Origin: Flectobacillus major DSM 103
Lineage (GTDB): Bacteria > Bacteroidota > Bacteroidia > Cytophagales > Spirosomataceae
Direction: 5' to 3'
DNA length: 64,000 nt
Assembly (NCBI RefSeq): GCF_000427405.1
Contig: NZ_KE386491.1
Location: 3,476,790-3,540,789, forward strand
In this document: in pieces, positions 7,398 to 15,854 of the stretch
How positions within the stretch are numbered: the stretch's first letter is position 1
Layout: each line of letters opens with the position of its first letter
Program-made: the position numbers and the translations under genes
The notes under the pieces: generated by a model
What the model saw: the letters and a program-made list of their open reading frames with translations, nothing else
Told to the model about the DNA's origin: nothing
Databases searched by the model: none

Positions 7398-8234
7398 TTA
7401 CAATACATTCAATCTAAACTGAAAATATGTTTTAGCCAGCAATGCCAGCTTTTGAAAGTCAGGTACACGAATCCGTTCATTTTGAATTTTGGAAGCAGGA
7501 CAACCTTTTATTTTATCAAATAGCCTCAAATAATACTTATAGGCCAAATAAACCCCTGCTTTTGCCCCTTTGGGCAACTGCAATATACCTCGATAGCCCG
7601 CATCAAAGTCGGCCTGAATATCGGCCTCGATCAACTGCTTATCGGCAAGGGTAAAATTGCTAAAATCTACATTAGGAAAATACGTTCGACCTCGCTCCTG
7701 AAAATCAGATTTAATATCTCTCAAAAAATTTACCTTCTGAAAAGCCGAACCCAAACGACGAGCATCTTCTTTGAGGCTCTGGTATTGAGCTTCATTACCT
7801 TCACAAAAAACCCTTAGGCACATCAAACCTACCACTTCAGCCGAGCCATAAATATATTGTTCATAACCATCTTGACTGTAATCTGAATTATACAAATCCA
7901 TTTCCATCGAATACAAGAAAGCCTCAATCAGCTCGTGGTCGATATGGTATTCATTTACAACGGCCTGAAATGAATGTAATACAGGATTCAAGCTTATTTT
8001 ATCTTCAATAGCTTGGTAGGCATCGGCCTTGAAGGCCAACAACAATTTCTTTTTATCAAACCCATGAAATGTGTCTACTATTTCATCGGCATAACGTACA
8101 AACCCATAAATGGCATATATAGGAAAGTGAAAACGCTTGTGGAGCGTCTTAATTCCTAAAGTAAATGAAGTACTGTAATGCTCGGTAATGAGCTTACTAC
8201 ATTCAAATGTGGTGGTACTATACAAATCCATCAT
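7398..8234 (-). CDS. crtB: Phytoene synthase (squalene/phytoene synthase family)
   Basis: Head-to-head condensation of two geranylgeranyl diphosphates to phytoene, first committed step of carotenoid synthesis. 278 aa. The first Asp-rich motif is YADEIVDTF near residue 50 and the second is FLRDIKSDFQERGRTYFP near 170-188, both needed for Mg-diphosphate binding. It follows the desaturase gene on the same strand with an 85-bp gap, so the two are probably one operon. The start may be Met1 or Met2. Together they would make a red or orange C40 carotenoid precursor. Confidence 0.92.
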   Translation of the reverse strand: MMDLYSTTTFECSKLITEHYSTSFTLGIKTLHKRFHFPIYAIYGFVRYADEIVDTFHGFDKKKLLLAFKADAYQAIEDKISLNPVLHSFQAVVNEYHIDHELIEAFLYSMEMDLYNSDYSQDGYEQYIYGSAEVVGLMCLRVFCEGNEAQYQSLKEDARRLGSAFQKVNFLRDIKSDFQERGRTYFPNVDFSNFTLADKQLIEADIQADFDAGYRGILQLPKGAKAGVYLAYKYYLRLFDKIKGCPASKIQNERIRVPDFQKLALLAKTYFQFRLNVL

Positions 8235-8319
8235 ATTAATTGTGCGTCATAGCTTTTAAGGTTATTCTATCGGAATGCCATCGGCTATTGGCTTGAGGCG
8301 GTGGTTTATTATATCTTTA

Positions 8320-9792
8320 TCAACTATTCAATTCTTTATCTACTTCGCTGGCTACCAACAACCCCGAAATCAATGAAGGAGGTACACCTGGCCCTGGCAC
8401 AGTCAACTGACCTGTATAATAGAAATTGTCTATTTTTTTGCTTTTTAGGGTAGGCTTTAGCAAAGCAGTTTGCATTAGGGTATTGGCCAAGCCGTAGGCA
8501 TTACCTTTGAAGGCATGATAATCGCCCTTAAAATCATTGTGGGCATAACTTCTTTTATATACTACTGCGTCTCGAATAGACGTACCACAATATTGTTCGA
8601 GGCGTTCCATTATCATCTGGTAGTATTTCTCACGCATGGCCTCGGTATCTTCCAAATCAGGAGCAACAGGAATCAACAAAAACAGGTTTTCAGAGCCTTC
8701 TGGAGCTACACTATTGTCTGTTTTTGAAGGTGCTGAAGCATAAAATAACGGTTTTGAAGGCCATTTCGGCTCGGTATAAATTTCGTGAGCGTGCAATGAA
8801 AAATCTTCGTCGAAAAATAAATTATGATGCAACAACTTAGGAATCCGTTTGTTGACCCCCAAATAAAACAACAACGACGACGGAGCCATTACACGTTTAT
8901 CCCAATAGGCTTCGTCATAATTACGATATGAGTCTCCTAAAATTTGTTCTTCCACATGGTGATAATCGGCACTAGCCACTACGGCATCGGCCTCAAAAAC
9001 AGCTTTTTCAGTAATTACTTTTTGTACTTTATGTTGTTGAACCTCTATATTCTTTACTTCATGATTATACAAAATCTTAACCCCTTTTTCTTGGGCCAAG
9101 GCCACCATACCTTTTACAATTTGATACATACCTCCCATCGGATACCAAGTGCCTAATTGCATTTCAGCATAATTCATTAGGCTATACATAGCGGGTGTAT
9201 TTTCGGGTGTAGCTCCCAAAAACAAAATAGGGAACTCCATTAGTTTTAGGATTTTATCATTTTTGAAAAACTTTCTAATATGACTAGAAAAAGACTGAAA
9301 AACATCTAATCGTACCACATCATAAAGTAACTTCAAGCTCAAAAATTCAGTAATACTTCTCGAAGGCTTCCACACAAACTGATTAATTCCTACATCGTAC
9401 TTATAAGCTGCTTGGCTCAGAAAATCCCTGAACTTTTCGGCACTTCCTTGTTCCATACTCTCAAACAAATCGGCTAGATTGTCAACCCCTGCTGGCAAAT
9501 TAATAACTTCATTGCCTTTCAAAATAACCGCATAAGAAGGGTCTAAACGTACCAAGTTGTAATAATCGGAAGTCTTCTTATTAAATTTAGCAAAATAATT
9601 ATCAAAAATATCAGGCATCCAGTACCAGCTTGGCCCCATGTCGAAAGTAAAACCTTGTGTTTCAAAAACCCTTGCACGTCCACCAGCCATACTATTTTTT
9701 TCGAGAATGGTTACTTCATAACCTTTATCTGCCAAGCCCGTTGCTGCCGCCAAACCCGAAAACCCTGCACCAATTACAATTACTTTTTTCAT
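8320..9792 (-). CDS. crtI: Phytoene desaturase (FAD-dependent)
   Basis: 490-aa CrtI-type desaturase that converts phytoene to lycopene or a related polyene. The N-terminal FAD-binding Rossmann motif VIGAGFSGLAAATGLADKGYEVTILEKN and the GGRARVFETQGFTFDMGPSWYWMPD segment are intact; the C-terminal family signature is present as GQLTVPGPGVPPSLISGLLVASEV. First gene of the crtI-crtB unit. Product length (three or four desaturations) cannot be read from sequence. Confidence 0.93.
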   Translation of the reverse strand: MKKVIVIGAGFSGLAAATGLADKGYEVTILEKNSMAGGRARVFETQGFTFDMGPSWYWMPDIFDNYFAKFNKKTSDYYNLVRLDPSYAVILKGNEVINLPAGVDNLADLFESMEQGSAEKFRDFLSQAAYKYDVGINQFVWKPSRSITEFLSLKLLYDVVRLDVFQSFSSHIRKFFKNDKILKLMEFPILFLGATPENTPAMYSLMNYAEMQLGTWYPMGGMYQIVKGMVALAQEKGVKILYNHEVKNIEVQQHKVQKVITEKAVFEADAVVASADYHHVEEQILGDSYRNYDEAYWDKRVMAPSSLLFYLGVNKRIPKLLHHNLFFDEDFSLHAHEIYTEPKWPSKPLFYASAPSKTDNSVAPEGSENLFLLIPVAPDLEDTEAMREKYYQMIMERLEQYCGTSIRDAVVYKRSYAHNDFKGDYHAFKGNAYGLANTLMQTALLKPTLKSKKIDNFYYTGQLTVPGPGVPPSLISGLLVASEVDKELNS

Positions 9793-9992
9793 CTAAATGT
9801 ATTATCGTTATAATGGGTATGAAAATATGCTATTGTTTTCTGTAATAGAAAAATCGAAGTAATATAAAACTGGCTGTATACTTTGTTGTATTTACGCTCC
9901 ATTTTGCCAATAGTTTCTAGCTTCATTATTAGAATAACCAGATAACCGACAATTTGTTTTGTAAAACGTATAGTTTGTTAAAAGTTAAACAA

Positions 9993-10019
9993 AACAAAAA
10001 AGTCGAGCAAATGCTCGAC
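9993..10019 (-). terminator. Rho-independent terminator downstream of the ECF sigma gene
   Basis: On the minus strand GTCGAGCATTTGCTCGAC forms a 7-bp stem followed by a T-rich run (AGTCGAGC preceded by AAAAAAC on the plus strand). It lies 155 bp after the sigma gene stop. Confidence 0.7.
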
Positions 10020-10172
10020 CCTTTGCAACTTTCTTCTGTTAACCAAAAAACTAATCAATTATTTAACAATTGCCGTTTTTGGAGTCAATGCCTTTACAGT
10101 TGATGAAATGTAACTCCAAACAGAACGACTAGTCCTAATTAATTTTACTTGCCAAGATACTAGGTTTGGCTG

Positions 10173-10685
10173 TTAATTCCAATAAGCATACATGTGAAGC
10201 TTATCTTTTAATTCTTTACGGGCTATATGAATTCTGTTTTTTACTGTACCAATCGGAATATCTAATTTCTCTGCAATTTCATGGTATTTAAACCCTCTAA
10301 AATACATCATAAATGGCATTTTATAGGCTTCATCCAACGATTTTACGGCATTATCTATATCGTTCATCGCAAAAGTACTCATAGCGGTATTGTCGGTACT
10401 CGACTCCATAGAGTTGATATAGTGCAAATTGTCGGAAGTATCGATGAAGGTATTTTTTCTCACCATTCTTTGATAATTGGTGATAAATGTATTTTTCATG
10501 ATAGTGTATAACCATGCCTTTAGGTTGGTTCCTTCTGTATATTTATCACGATTGGTGAAAGCTTTCAACAATGTGTCTTGCAACAAATCATTGGCTTCTT
10601 CGTAATCTCTGGTCAACTTCATGGCAAAGGGTTTCAATGATTTAGAAACTTTTCCTATATGGAATGAAAATTCAACAGCTGTCAT
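10173..10685 (-). CDS. ECF-type RNA polymerase sigma factor
   Basis: 170 aa from the ATG at 10685; a longer frame opens at 10763 but its extra N-terminus is not family-like. Sigma region 2 is at ~15-85 (TRDYEEANDLLQDTLLKAFTNRD, LKAWLYTIMKNTFITNYQR) and region 4 at ~115-165 (LDEAYKMPFMMYFRGFKYHEIAEKLDIPIGTVKNRIHIARKEL). No anti-sigma gene is adjacent. The next 37 codons after the TAA stop are also open in the same frame (see findings). It is upstream of the carotenoid genes but a terminator separates them. Target regulon unknown. Confidence 0.92.
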   Translation of the reverse strand: MTAVEFSFHIGKVSKSLKPFAMKLTRDYEEANDLLQDTLLKAFTNRDKYTEGTNLKAWLYTIMKNTFITNYQRMVRKNTFIDTSDNLHYINSMESSTDNTAMSTFAMNDIDNAVKSLDEAYKMPFMMYFRGFKYHEIAEKLDIPIGTVKNRIHIARKELKDKLHMYAYWN

Positions 10686-11005
10686 AGTCGTTTTGCGTTT
10701 ATTTGTTGATTTGTTTAACAAACATAAGTAATGATTAAACAAAAACAAAATATATTTACTCATTTTTCACAAAAAATAAATTCAAATTCGTAACTATTAA
10801 AAGCAAAAAAGGGCTTTTTTATTAGAATAATTATATTCAATATAAAAAACAAGTTTGAAAACGTACAATAAAAACCGTTTAATATAAATAAAAAAACATT
10901 AAACATAATTCATCAAAACGTTTTGTTGAACTTATATACCCTAAAATGTTAAACAAAAAGCAGGTCTATTGTCTTGGAAAGATACAATTATCAAAAAAAT
11001 ACAAA
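10686..11005. other. Divergent intergenic region, sigma factor to TonB receptor
   Basis: Extremely A/T-rich spacer of ~320 bp. Near 10797-10822 there is a weak AAAAGC...GCTTTT hairpin. No gene-like frame. The functional sites recognised are the operator and promoter immediately to the right (11006-11048). Confidence 0.4.
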
Positions 11006-11020
11006 TGCAACATCATTGCA
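11006..11020. promoter_or_regulatory. Zur-like palindromic operator (TonB receptor)
   Basis: TGCAACATCATTGCA, identical over all 15 bases to the site at 21015-21029. Its right half supplies the TTG of the predicted -33 element. Confidence 0.75.
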
Positions 11021-11048
11021 CATTTAAACACAATTATACTTACCTTTG
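11016..11048 (+). promoter_or_regulatory. Promoter of the TonB receptor gene
   Basis: TTG at 11016-11018, 22-bp spacer, TACCTTTG at 11041-11048. The operator at 11006-11020 covers the TTG, so a bound repressor would block polymerase. Confidence 0.65.
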
Positions 11049-11074
11049 CTACACAGCTTTATTAATCAGCAAAC

Positions 11075-13399
11075 GTGAAAAAGATTCTATTGATACTTAC
11101 GGTAATCATGATAGTGTGGTTGCCTACATGGGCACAAAACAACAACTGTACTTGTGTTTTGAAAGGAGTGGTTCATGAAACCAACATTCATAATCCTATT
11201 CCTGGGGCGGTGGTGTACTTAAAGGGCACAAAATACGCCGAGTATACCAATGCTGAAGGAAAATACAACTTCAAAAACCTTTGTCAAGGCACATATACGC
11301 TAGTATGTCAGGCTGTTGGTTATCAAAAGGTTGAAGTAGTCATCAATTTGTCGAAAGAGCATTCAGAAGAACTAACCCTCAACAATTCCGACGAGCATTT
11401 GCAGGAGGTAATTGTGGCTGGCAAAAAACTCGAAAATAATACCCATACCAAAAATATTATTGAGGGTGATGCCCTTGAACAAAGCCGAGGGCAAAACCTT
11501 GCCGAATCGCTGAAGGCTGCTACGGGTGTTACTACTTTACAAACTGGTAGCAGTATTGCCAAACCCGTTATTCATGGGATGCACTCTAATCGTGTATTGA
11601 TTCTCAACAATGGTATTCGTCAAGAAGGCCAGCAATGGGGTAGCGAACACGCTCCTGAAATCGACCCATTTGTGGCCAAAAAATTAACGGTAGTAAAAGG
11701 TGCTGCGGGTGTTAGGTATGGCTCGGATGCTATTGCAGGTGTAATTATGGTAGAACCCAACCCTTTGCCCGATTCGGCTAAGATACATGGCGAAATCAAT
11801 ACTGTGGCTTTTTCTAATGGCCAACAAGGGGTTGTTTCGGGGATTGTAGAAGGTGGTATTTCTAGTATAAAAGGACTTGCTTGGCGGCTTCAGGGTACTT
11901 ACAAACGTGGCGGCGATATCAAAACAGCTCAATATTATTTGGCTAATACAGGGATTCAGGAGCGGAATTTCTCGGTTGCATTGGGCTATAATGCTATCCA
12001 TTGGGGTACAGAAGCATATTTTAGTTATTTCGACACCCAACTGGGTATTTTTGCTGGCTCGCATATTGGCAATATTACTGATTTGCTCAATGCTATTGAT
12101 AACCCTCGTCCTAGTAGCGATTATACACCTTCGTCGCCAAGTTATACAATCAATCGCCCCGACCAAGATTTAGCTCATAATTTGCTCAAAATAAAGTCAT
12201 TTTTTATTGCTGAAAACCTAGGAAAATGGACATTGACACTTTCAAGACAGTACGACTGGCGACTTGAATATGATATTCCTCGTGGCAATAGAACCTTAAA
12301 TACCCTCAATTTTAAGCTTACCAGTTATCAGGGTGAGCTTATTTTGGAACATAAACCTCTTTGGGGGATTTTGAGCGGTACTGTTGGGCTGAATGGCTTA
12401 TGGCAAGAAAACCTTTCATCGTCATATCAGTTAGAAAAGCCTTTGACTAATACCGTTCTAATTCCTAATTATCATACTAAAAGTGCGGGGTTGTTTTTGA
12501 TAGAGCGGTATGTAAAAAATAAATGGGAGATCGAAACGGGGCTTCGCTACGATATTCGCAATTCGGAGGCCTATGGTTTAAGTTTCAACAATACCATTTT
12601 TCACCATTCATTTACTTTCAATAATGCCTCTGCTACCGCAGGCTTGGCCTATAATGCTTCTAGCAAGCTTACTTACAAAGCCAATGCCGCAATTGCATGG
12701 CGTGCACCCAATATGAACGAGCTGTTTTCAAATGGCGTACACCATGGTGCAGCAGCTTATGAAAAAGGTAATATTGATTTAGTACCCGAAGTAGCTCATA
12801 ATATATCGGTATCGGCAGAGTATTCTGGCGATCGGTGGGCTTGGGAAGTTGCTCCGTATTTTAATTATATCAAAGATTTTATTTATCTAAAACCAAGAAT
12901 TGAAAATGGTGTTCTACAAACTGTTTTATCGGTACGTGGAGCATTTCCTGCTTTTGATTATACTCAGGTAGATGCTGTGTTTGCGGGGGTAGATGCTTCG
13001 CTGAAATACATGATTACGCAACAGTTGTCTATTTCAGAAAAATATTCGATGGTAAGAGCCAAAGATGTTCGCAACGATAGCTATATGGTCAATATTCCAG
13101 CCAACCGCCTCGAAAGTACCCTAAAATATACTTTCTCTAAAAAAGATGCATATATTAGTATTAGTAATTTATGGGTAGCTCGTCAAAGCCGTGTAGAAGC
13201 CAATAGCGACTTTTTAGCTCCTCCTGCTGGCTATAACTTATGGAATTTGTACGCAGGGTATCCAATCAAAAAAGTAACCTTAGGCTTGAGTGTAAGCAAT
13301 CTTTTGAATACCGCCTACCGTGACTATATGAACCGTTTTAGGTATTTTACAGATGAAATGGGCCGAAATATTTCCTTGAGACTACAATACAAATTTTAG
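11075..13399 (+). CDS. TonB-dependent outer-membrane receptor, probably for zinc
   Basis: 774 aa with a GTG start: the signal peptide MKKILLILTVIMIVWLPTWAQ begins exactly there. Residues ~26-105 are a carboxypeptidase-regulatory-like domain (GVVHETNIHNPIPGAVVYLKG, ADGxY-like NAEGKYNFKNL), ~120-225 the plug (LAESLKAATGVTTLQTG, VLILNNGIRQEGQQWGSEHAPEIDPF, VVKGAAGVRYGSDAIAGVI), and the rest a 22-strand-type barrel ending in Phe (LRLQYKF). The substrate is inferred from regulation: its promoter carries the same operator as the MerC-CobW operon. The plug sequence also resembles ZnuD-like receptors. Other metals or metallophores are possible. Confidence 0.88.
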   Translation: MKKILLILTVIMIVWLPTWAQNNNCTCVLKGVVHETNIHNPIPGAVVYLKGTKYAEYTNAEGKYNFKNLCQGTYTLVCQAVGYQKVEVVINLSKEHSEELTLNNSDEHLQEVIVAGKKLENNTHTKNIIEGDALEQSRGQNLAESLKAATGVTTLQTGSSIAKPVIHGMHSNRVLILNNGIRQEGQQWGSEHAPEIDPFVAKKLTVVKGAAGVRYGSDAIAGVIMVEPNPLPDSAKIHGEINTVAFSNGQQGVVSGIVEGGISSIKGLAWRLQGTYKRGGDIKTAQYYLANTGIQERNFSVALGYNAIHWGTEAYFSYFDTQLGIFAGSHIGNITDLLNAIDNPRPSSDYTPSSPSYTINRPDQDLAHNLLKIKSFFIAENLGKWTLTLSRQYDWRLEYDIPRGNRTLNTLNFKLTSYQGELILEHKPLWGILSGTVGLNGLWQENLSSSYQLEKPLTNTVLIPNYHTKSAGLFLIERYVKNKWEIETGLRYDIRNSEAYGLSFNNTIFHHSFTFNNASATAGLAYNASSKLTYKANAAIAWRAPNMNELFSNGVHHGAAAYEKGNIDLVPEVAHNISVSAEYSGDRWAWEVAPYFNYIKDFIYLKPRIENGVLQTVLSVRGAFPAFDYTQVDAVFAGVDASLKYMITQQLSISEKYSMVRAKDVRNDSYMVNIPANRLESTLKYTFSKKDAYISISNLWVARQSRVEANSDFLAPPAGYNLWNLYAGYPIKKVTLGLSVSNLLNTAYRDYMNRFRYFTDEMGRNISLRLQYKF

Positions 13400-13514
13400 G
13401 TTGAATATTATCATGGATTGGAGATTGCTACTTTGGGGGTTTAGATAAGATGGCTGTGTTGTTCATAAAATATATGTAGAAAGCATTTCATTTACCCAAT
13501 AATGTTCTATTAGT

Positions 13515-13589
13515 AAGAGTACTGAATCATGAATAAAAAGTACCAGAAAACCATCTGGTTATCACTTTCTTTCATTATTCAGTACTCTT
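13515..13589. terminator. Long inverted repeat between TonB receptor and glpD
   Basis: AAGAGTACTGAAT (13515-13527) pairs perfectly with ATTCAGTACTCTT (13577-13589); inside it a second stem ACCAG/CTGGT (13542-13558). It sits between convergent genes and ends in TTTTT, so it can serve both. Confidence 0.55.
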
Positions 13590-13595
13590 TTTGAG

Positions 13596-15170
13596 CTAGG
13601 CATTTTGTAACACCTCCTCCACAAATGAAAGAGCTTTTAGGGCCGCTTTTTCATCCCGCAGTTTTAGTCCTAATCTTCTTTCCAATATATCGTCGGCAGT
13701 ACAAGCCATCTCGTATTTTACAGCATATACCACTTCGGCTTTGATAAAGGGATGCTCGGCAACCAATAGCGATTTTAGCGAGCTGTCGTCGATGGTGAGT
13801 TCCAGTACTTTTGAAGCATAACTACCATATTTTTTCATCAAATGCTGAGCTACATAATCGGGAATAGTGTATTTAGCTACCAGTTTTTTCCAATCATCAA
13901 ATTGATAATTTTCAGCTCCATACAACAATTGATGGTCGGTAGTACAAGCCGAAACCGCTTGTTTGAGTACATTTTCTTGTACCATATCTACTGTATCTTT
14001 GGCCATTAAACGATAAGTAGTCCACTTGCCCCCCATAATACTTACTAGTTTTGACCGCTTATCTATTTCGACCTCGTGGTCACGTACCAACGACTTGGTA
14101 TCTGAATCTAAAGCCGAATGTAGTTGAGCTTCCAGCAAAGGCCTCAAGCCCGCAAAGCCCGAAGTAATATCGGCTTCGCTCACTGGCTTTTCCAAATACC
14201 GATTTACGTAGTCTATTAAATAGCCTTTTTCATGCTGTTCTAGCTTAGGCACTTCCGAAAGGTTATCCTCTTCGTCGGTAGTACCTACCAAAAGCTGATC
14301 TTGCCAAGGAATCATAAAGATTACACGTCCGTCGTCGGTTTTAGGAACTAAAATAGCGGTTTCGCCTTGTAGAAAAGTTTTGGGCAATACAATATGAGCC
14401 CCTCTACTTACTTTGATTCGTGATTTGAGTTTGGGATTAGCCAATTTCCGAAGGTGGTCGGCAAATGGCCCAGTAGCATTAATAAATGCTTTGGCACTAA
14501 TATGTAGCTCGGTATTATTCAACAAATCTTTTGCCCAAAGCGATTTTAGCCTACCAGTATCTTCATTTTTGCTAAATTTCAATGCCTGTGTATAATTTAA
14601 GGCCAAAGCCCCTTTGTCTACAGCTGTTTGGATTAGGGCTAAACAATACCGTGCATCGTCCAATTGTCCGTCATAATATAATACTGCCGAATTGAGGTGC
14701 TTCTTTTTGAGTTCAGGAATTAGCTCCAAAGCTTCTTGTTTTGAAAGCCGCTCACTTTTAGCAATATTTTGAGAACCTGCAATCCATTCATACATTTTAA
14801 GCCCAATCGTGTAATAAATACTTTCGATAAAGCTAAAACAAGGTGTTAAAAGGGCAAGCGGTCGAGAAAGATGTGGAGCATTTTTGAGTAATATTTCCCG
14901 TTCTTTCAAAGCTTTTCTTACCATTTTGTACTGTTCCCAATCCAACTTTTTAACGGCTTGTTCAAGATACCGAACACCTCCATGAATCAATTTGGTAGAT
15001 TTAGACGACGTTTGAGCAGCAAAATCATACTTATCGATTATTATAACTTTTAGGCCTCTGAGGGTAGCATCCAAGGCAATACCTGCACCTGTAGCCCCTC
15101 CTCCAATAATACAAATATCAAATTGTGGCGTGTCATGAAGTTTGCGGAGTTGTTCGTTACGATTCATCAT
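13596..15170 (-). CDS. glpD: FAD-dependent glycerol-3-phosphate dehydrogenase
   Basis: Oxidises sn-glycerol-3-phosphate to dihydroxyacetone phosphate, feeding electrons to quinone at the membrane surface. 524 aa, normal for bacterial GlpD. FAD-binding motif ICIIGGGATGAGIALDATLRGLKVIIIDKYDFA at ~19-52, followed by the family signature SSKSTKLIHGGVRYLEQ; MIPWQDQLLVGTTDEED, SGFAGLRPLL and MGGKWTTYRLMA are the typical later blocks, and a C-terminal domain ends with DILERRLGLKL. The glpF/glpK partners are not in view. It is an unrelated gene lying inside the metal-acquisition region. Confidence 0.94.
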   Translation of the reverse strand: MMNRNEQLRKLHDTPQFDICIIGGGATGAGIALDATLRGLKVIIIDKYDFAAQTSSKSTKLIHGGVRYLEQAVKKLDWEQYKMVRKALKEREILLKNAPHLSRPLALLTPCFSFIESIYYTIGLKMYEWIAGSQNIAKSERLSKQEALELIPELKKKHLNSAVLYYDGQLDDARYCLALIQTAVDKGALALNYTQALKFSKNEDTGRLKSLWAKDLLNNTELHISAKAFINATGPFADHLRKLANPKLKSRIKVSRGAHIVLPKTFLQGETAILVPKTDDGRVIFMIPWQDQLLVGTTDEEDNLSEVPKLEQHEKGYLIDYVNRYLEKPVSEADITSGFAGLRPLLEAQLHSALDSDTKSLVRDHEVEIDKRSKLVSIMGGKWTTYRLMAKDTVDMVQENVLKQAVSACTTDHQLLYGAENYQFDDWKKLVAKYTIPDYVAQHLMKKYGSYASKVLELTIDDSSLKSLLVAEHPFIKAEVVYAVKYEMACTADDILERRLGLKLRDEKAALKALSFVEEVLQNA

Positions 15171-15248
15171 AAAACTAACATTAAAGCTATTTAAGTGGGA
15201 TTGGACAATGTTTATAAAAAGGATGTATAAAGAATTGGATAGTGTATT

Positions 15249-15283
15249 AAAAAAGGTCTCGCTAAACTAACGAGACCCTTTTT
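15249..15283 (-). terminator. Terminator of the DUF3299/ABC operon
   Basis: GGTCTCG (15255-15261) pairs with CGAGACC (15271-15277), with A-run and T-run on either side, making it symmetric. It lies directly downstream of the DUF3299 gene and upstream of glpD. Confidence 0.7.
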
Positions 15284-15320
15284 AAAATGCAACATAAAGT
15301 TATTAAAATCCAGTTGATAT

Positions 15321-15800
15321 TTATTCAATTACTTCAGCTTCTTCCAGAATATAATTCATTTCATAAATATCGTCGGCATTCAACTTTAATTTGCCAGTGA
15401 AAGTGTGCATTTCATCGGTCTTGTATTTCTTTGAAGCTCCTTTTTTAGGTTTCAACGACATAACTGATTCGGGGCCTGCACCACCACAAAAAAAGCATTG
15501 GCTATAAGGAAAAGCCGACAATACATATACATTGGTAGCGGCATCGACAGGTATTACGTACCCTTTGATTGTCACTTCTTTGTTTTCTAATTTTTTTACA
15601 CCAGGCCCAAAAGTAGGGTACAACATATAAATAGATTCTTGAGGATACCATTTTTTCTTAAAGGTAACGTCTTTGAGCATATCCCAAGTAAGTTTATCAC
15701 TTGGCAAAGCCATCGTTTTGCGGTTGGCAGGGTCTATAGCCAATGCCGACTGACTCAATAACACAATCAGGGCAAGAAAGCTAAATATTTTTTGTTTCAT
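15321..15800 (-). CDS. Secreted DUF3299-like protein of a metal ABC-transporter operon
   Basis: 159 aa with signal peptide MKQKIFSFLALIVLLSQSALA. The segment ITIKGYVIPVDAATNVYVLSAFPYSQCFFCGGAGPESVM, with a CxxCGGAGPES motif, is the hallmark of the DUF3299 family; the cysteines may bind metal. In Pseudomonas aeruginosa the cluster PA4064-PA4066 (ATPase, permease, DUF3299) has the same composition and is zinc-regulated, so I infer a role in zinc uptake. The gene is 54 bp after the permease and is last in the operon before a terminator. Confidence 0.8.
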   Translation of the reverse strand: MKQKIFSFLALIVLLSQSALAIDPANRKTMALPSDKLTWDMLKDVTFKKKWYPQESIYMLYPTFGPGVKKLENKEVTIKGYVIPVDAATNVYVLSAFPYSQCFFCGGAGPESVMSLKPKKGASKKYKTDEMHTFTGKLKLNADDIYEMNYILEEAEVIE

Positions 15801-15854
15801 AACTGTTGATGTTTGGTAGTTTGTGTACAGGGTTTTTTATTTCAAGTAAATTTC

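Noticed and set aside
10969-11178. 69-residue frame upstream of and into the TonB receptor gene
   Set aside because: It covers the operator and promoter and overlaps the signal-peptide region of the receptor in another frame.
11684-12166. 160-residue minus-strand frame
   Set aside because: Antisense to the TonB receptor barrel; composition reflects the complementary coding strand.
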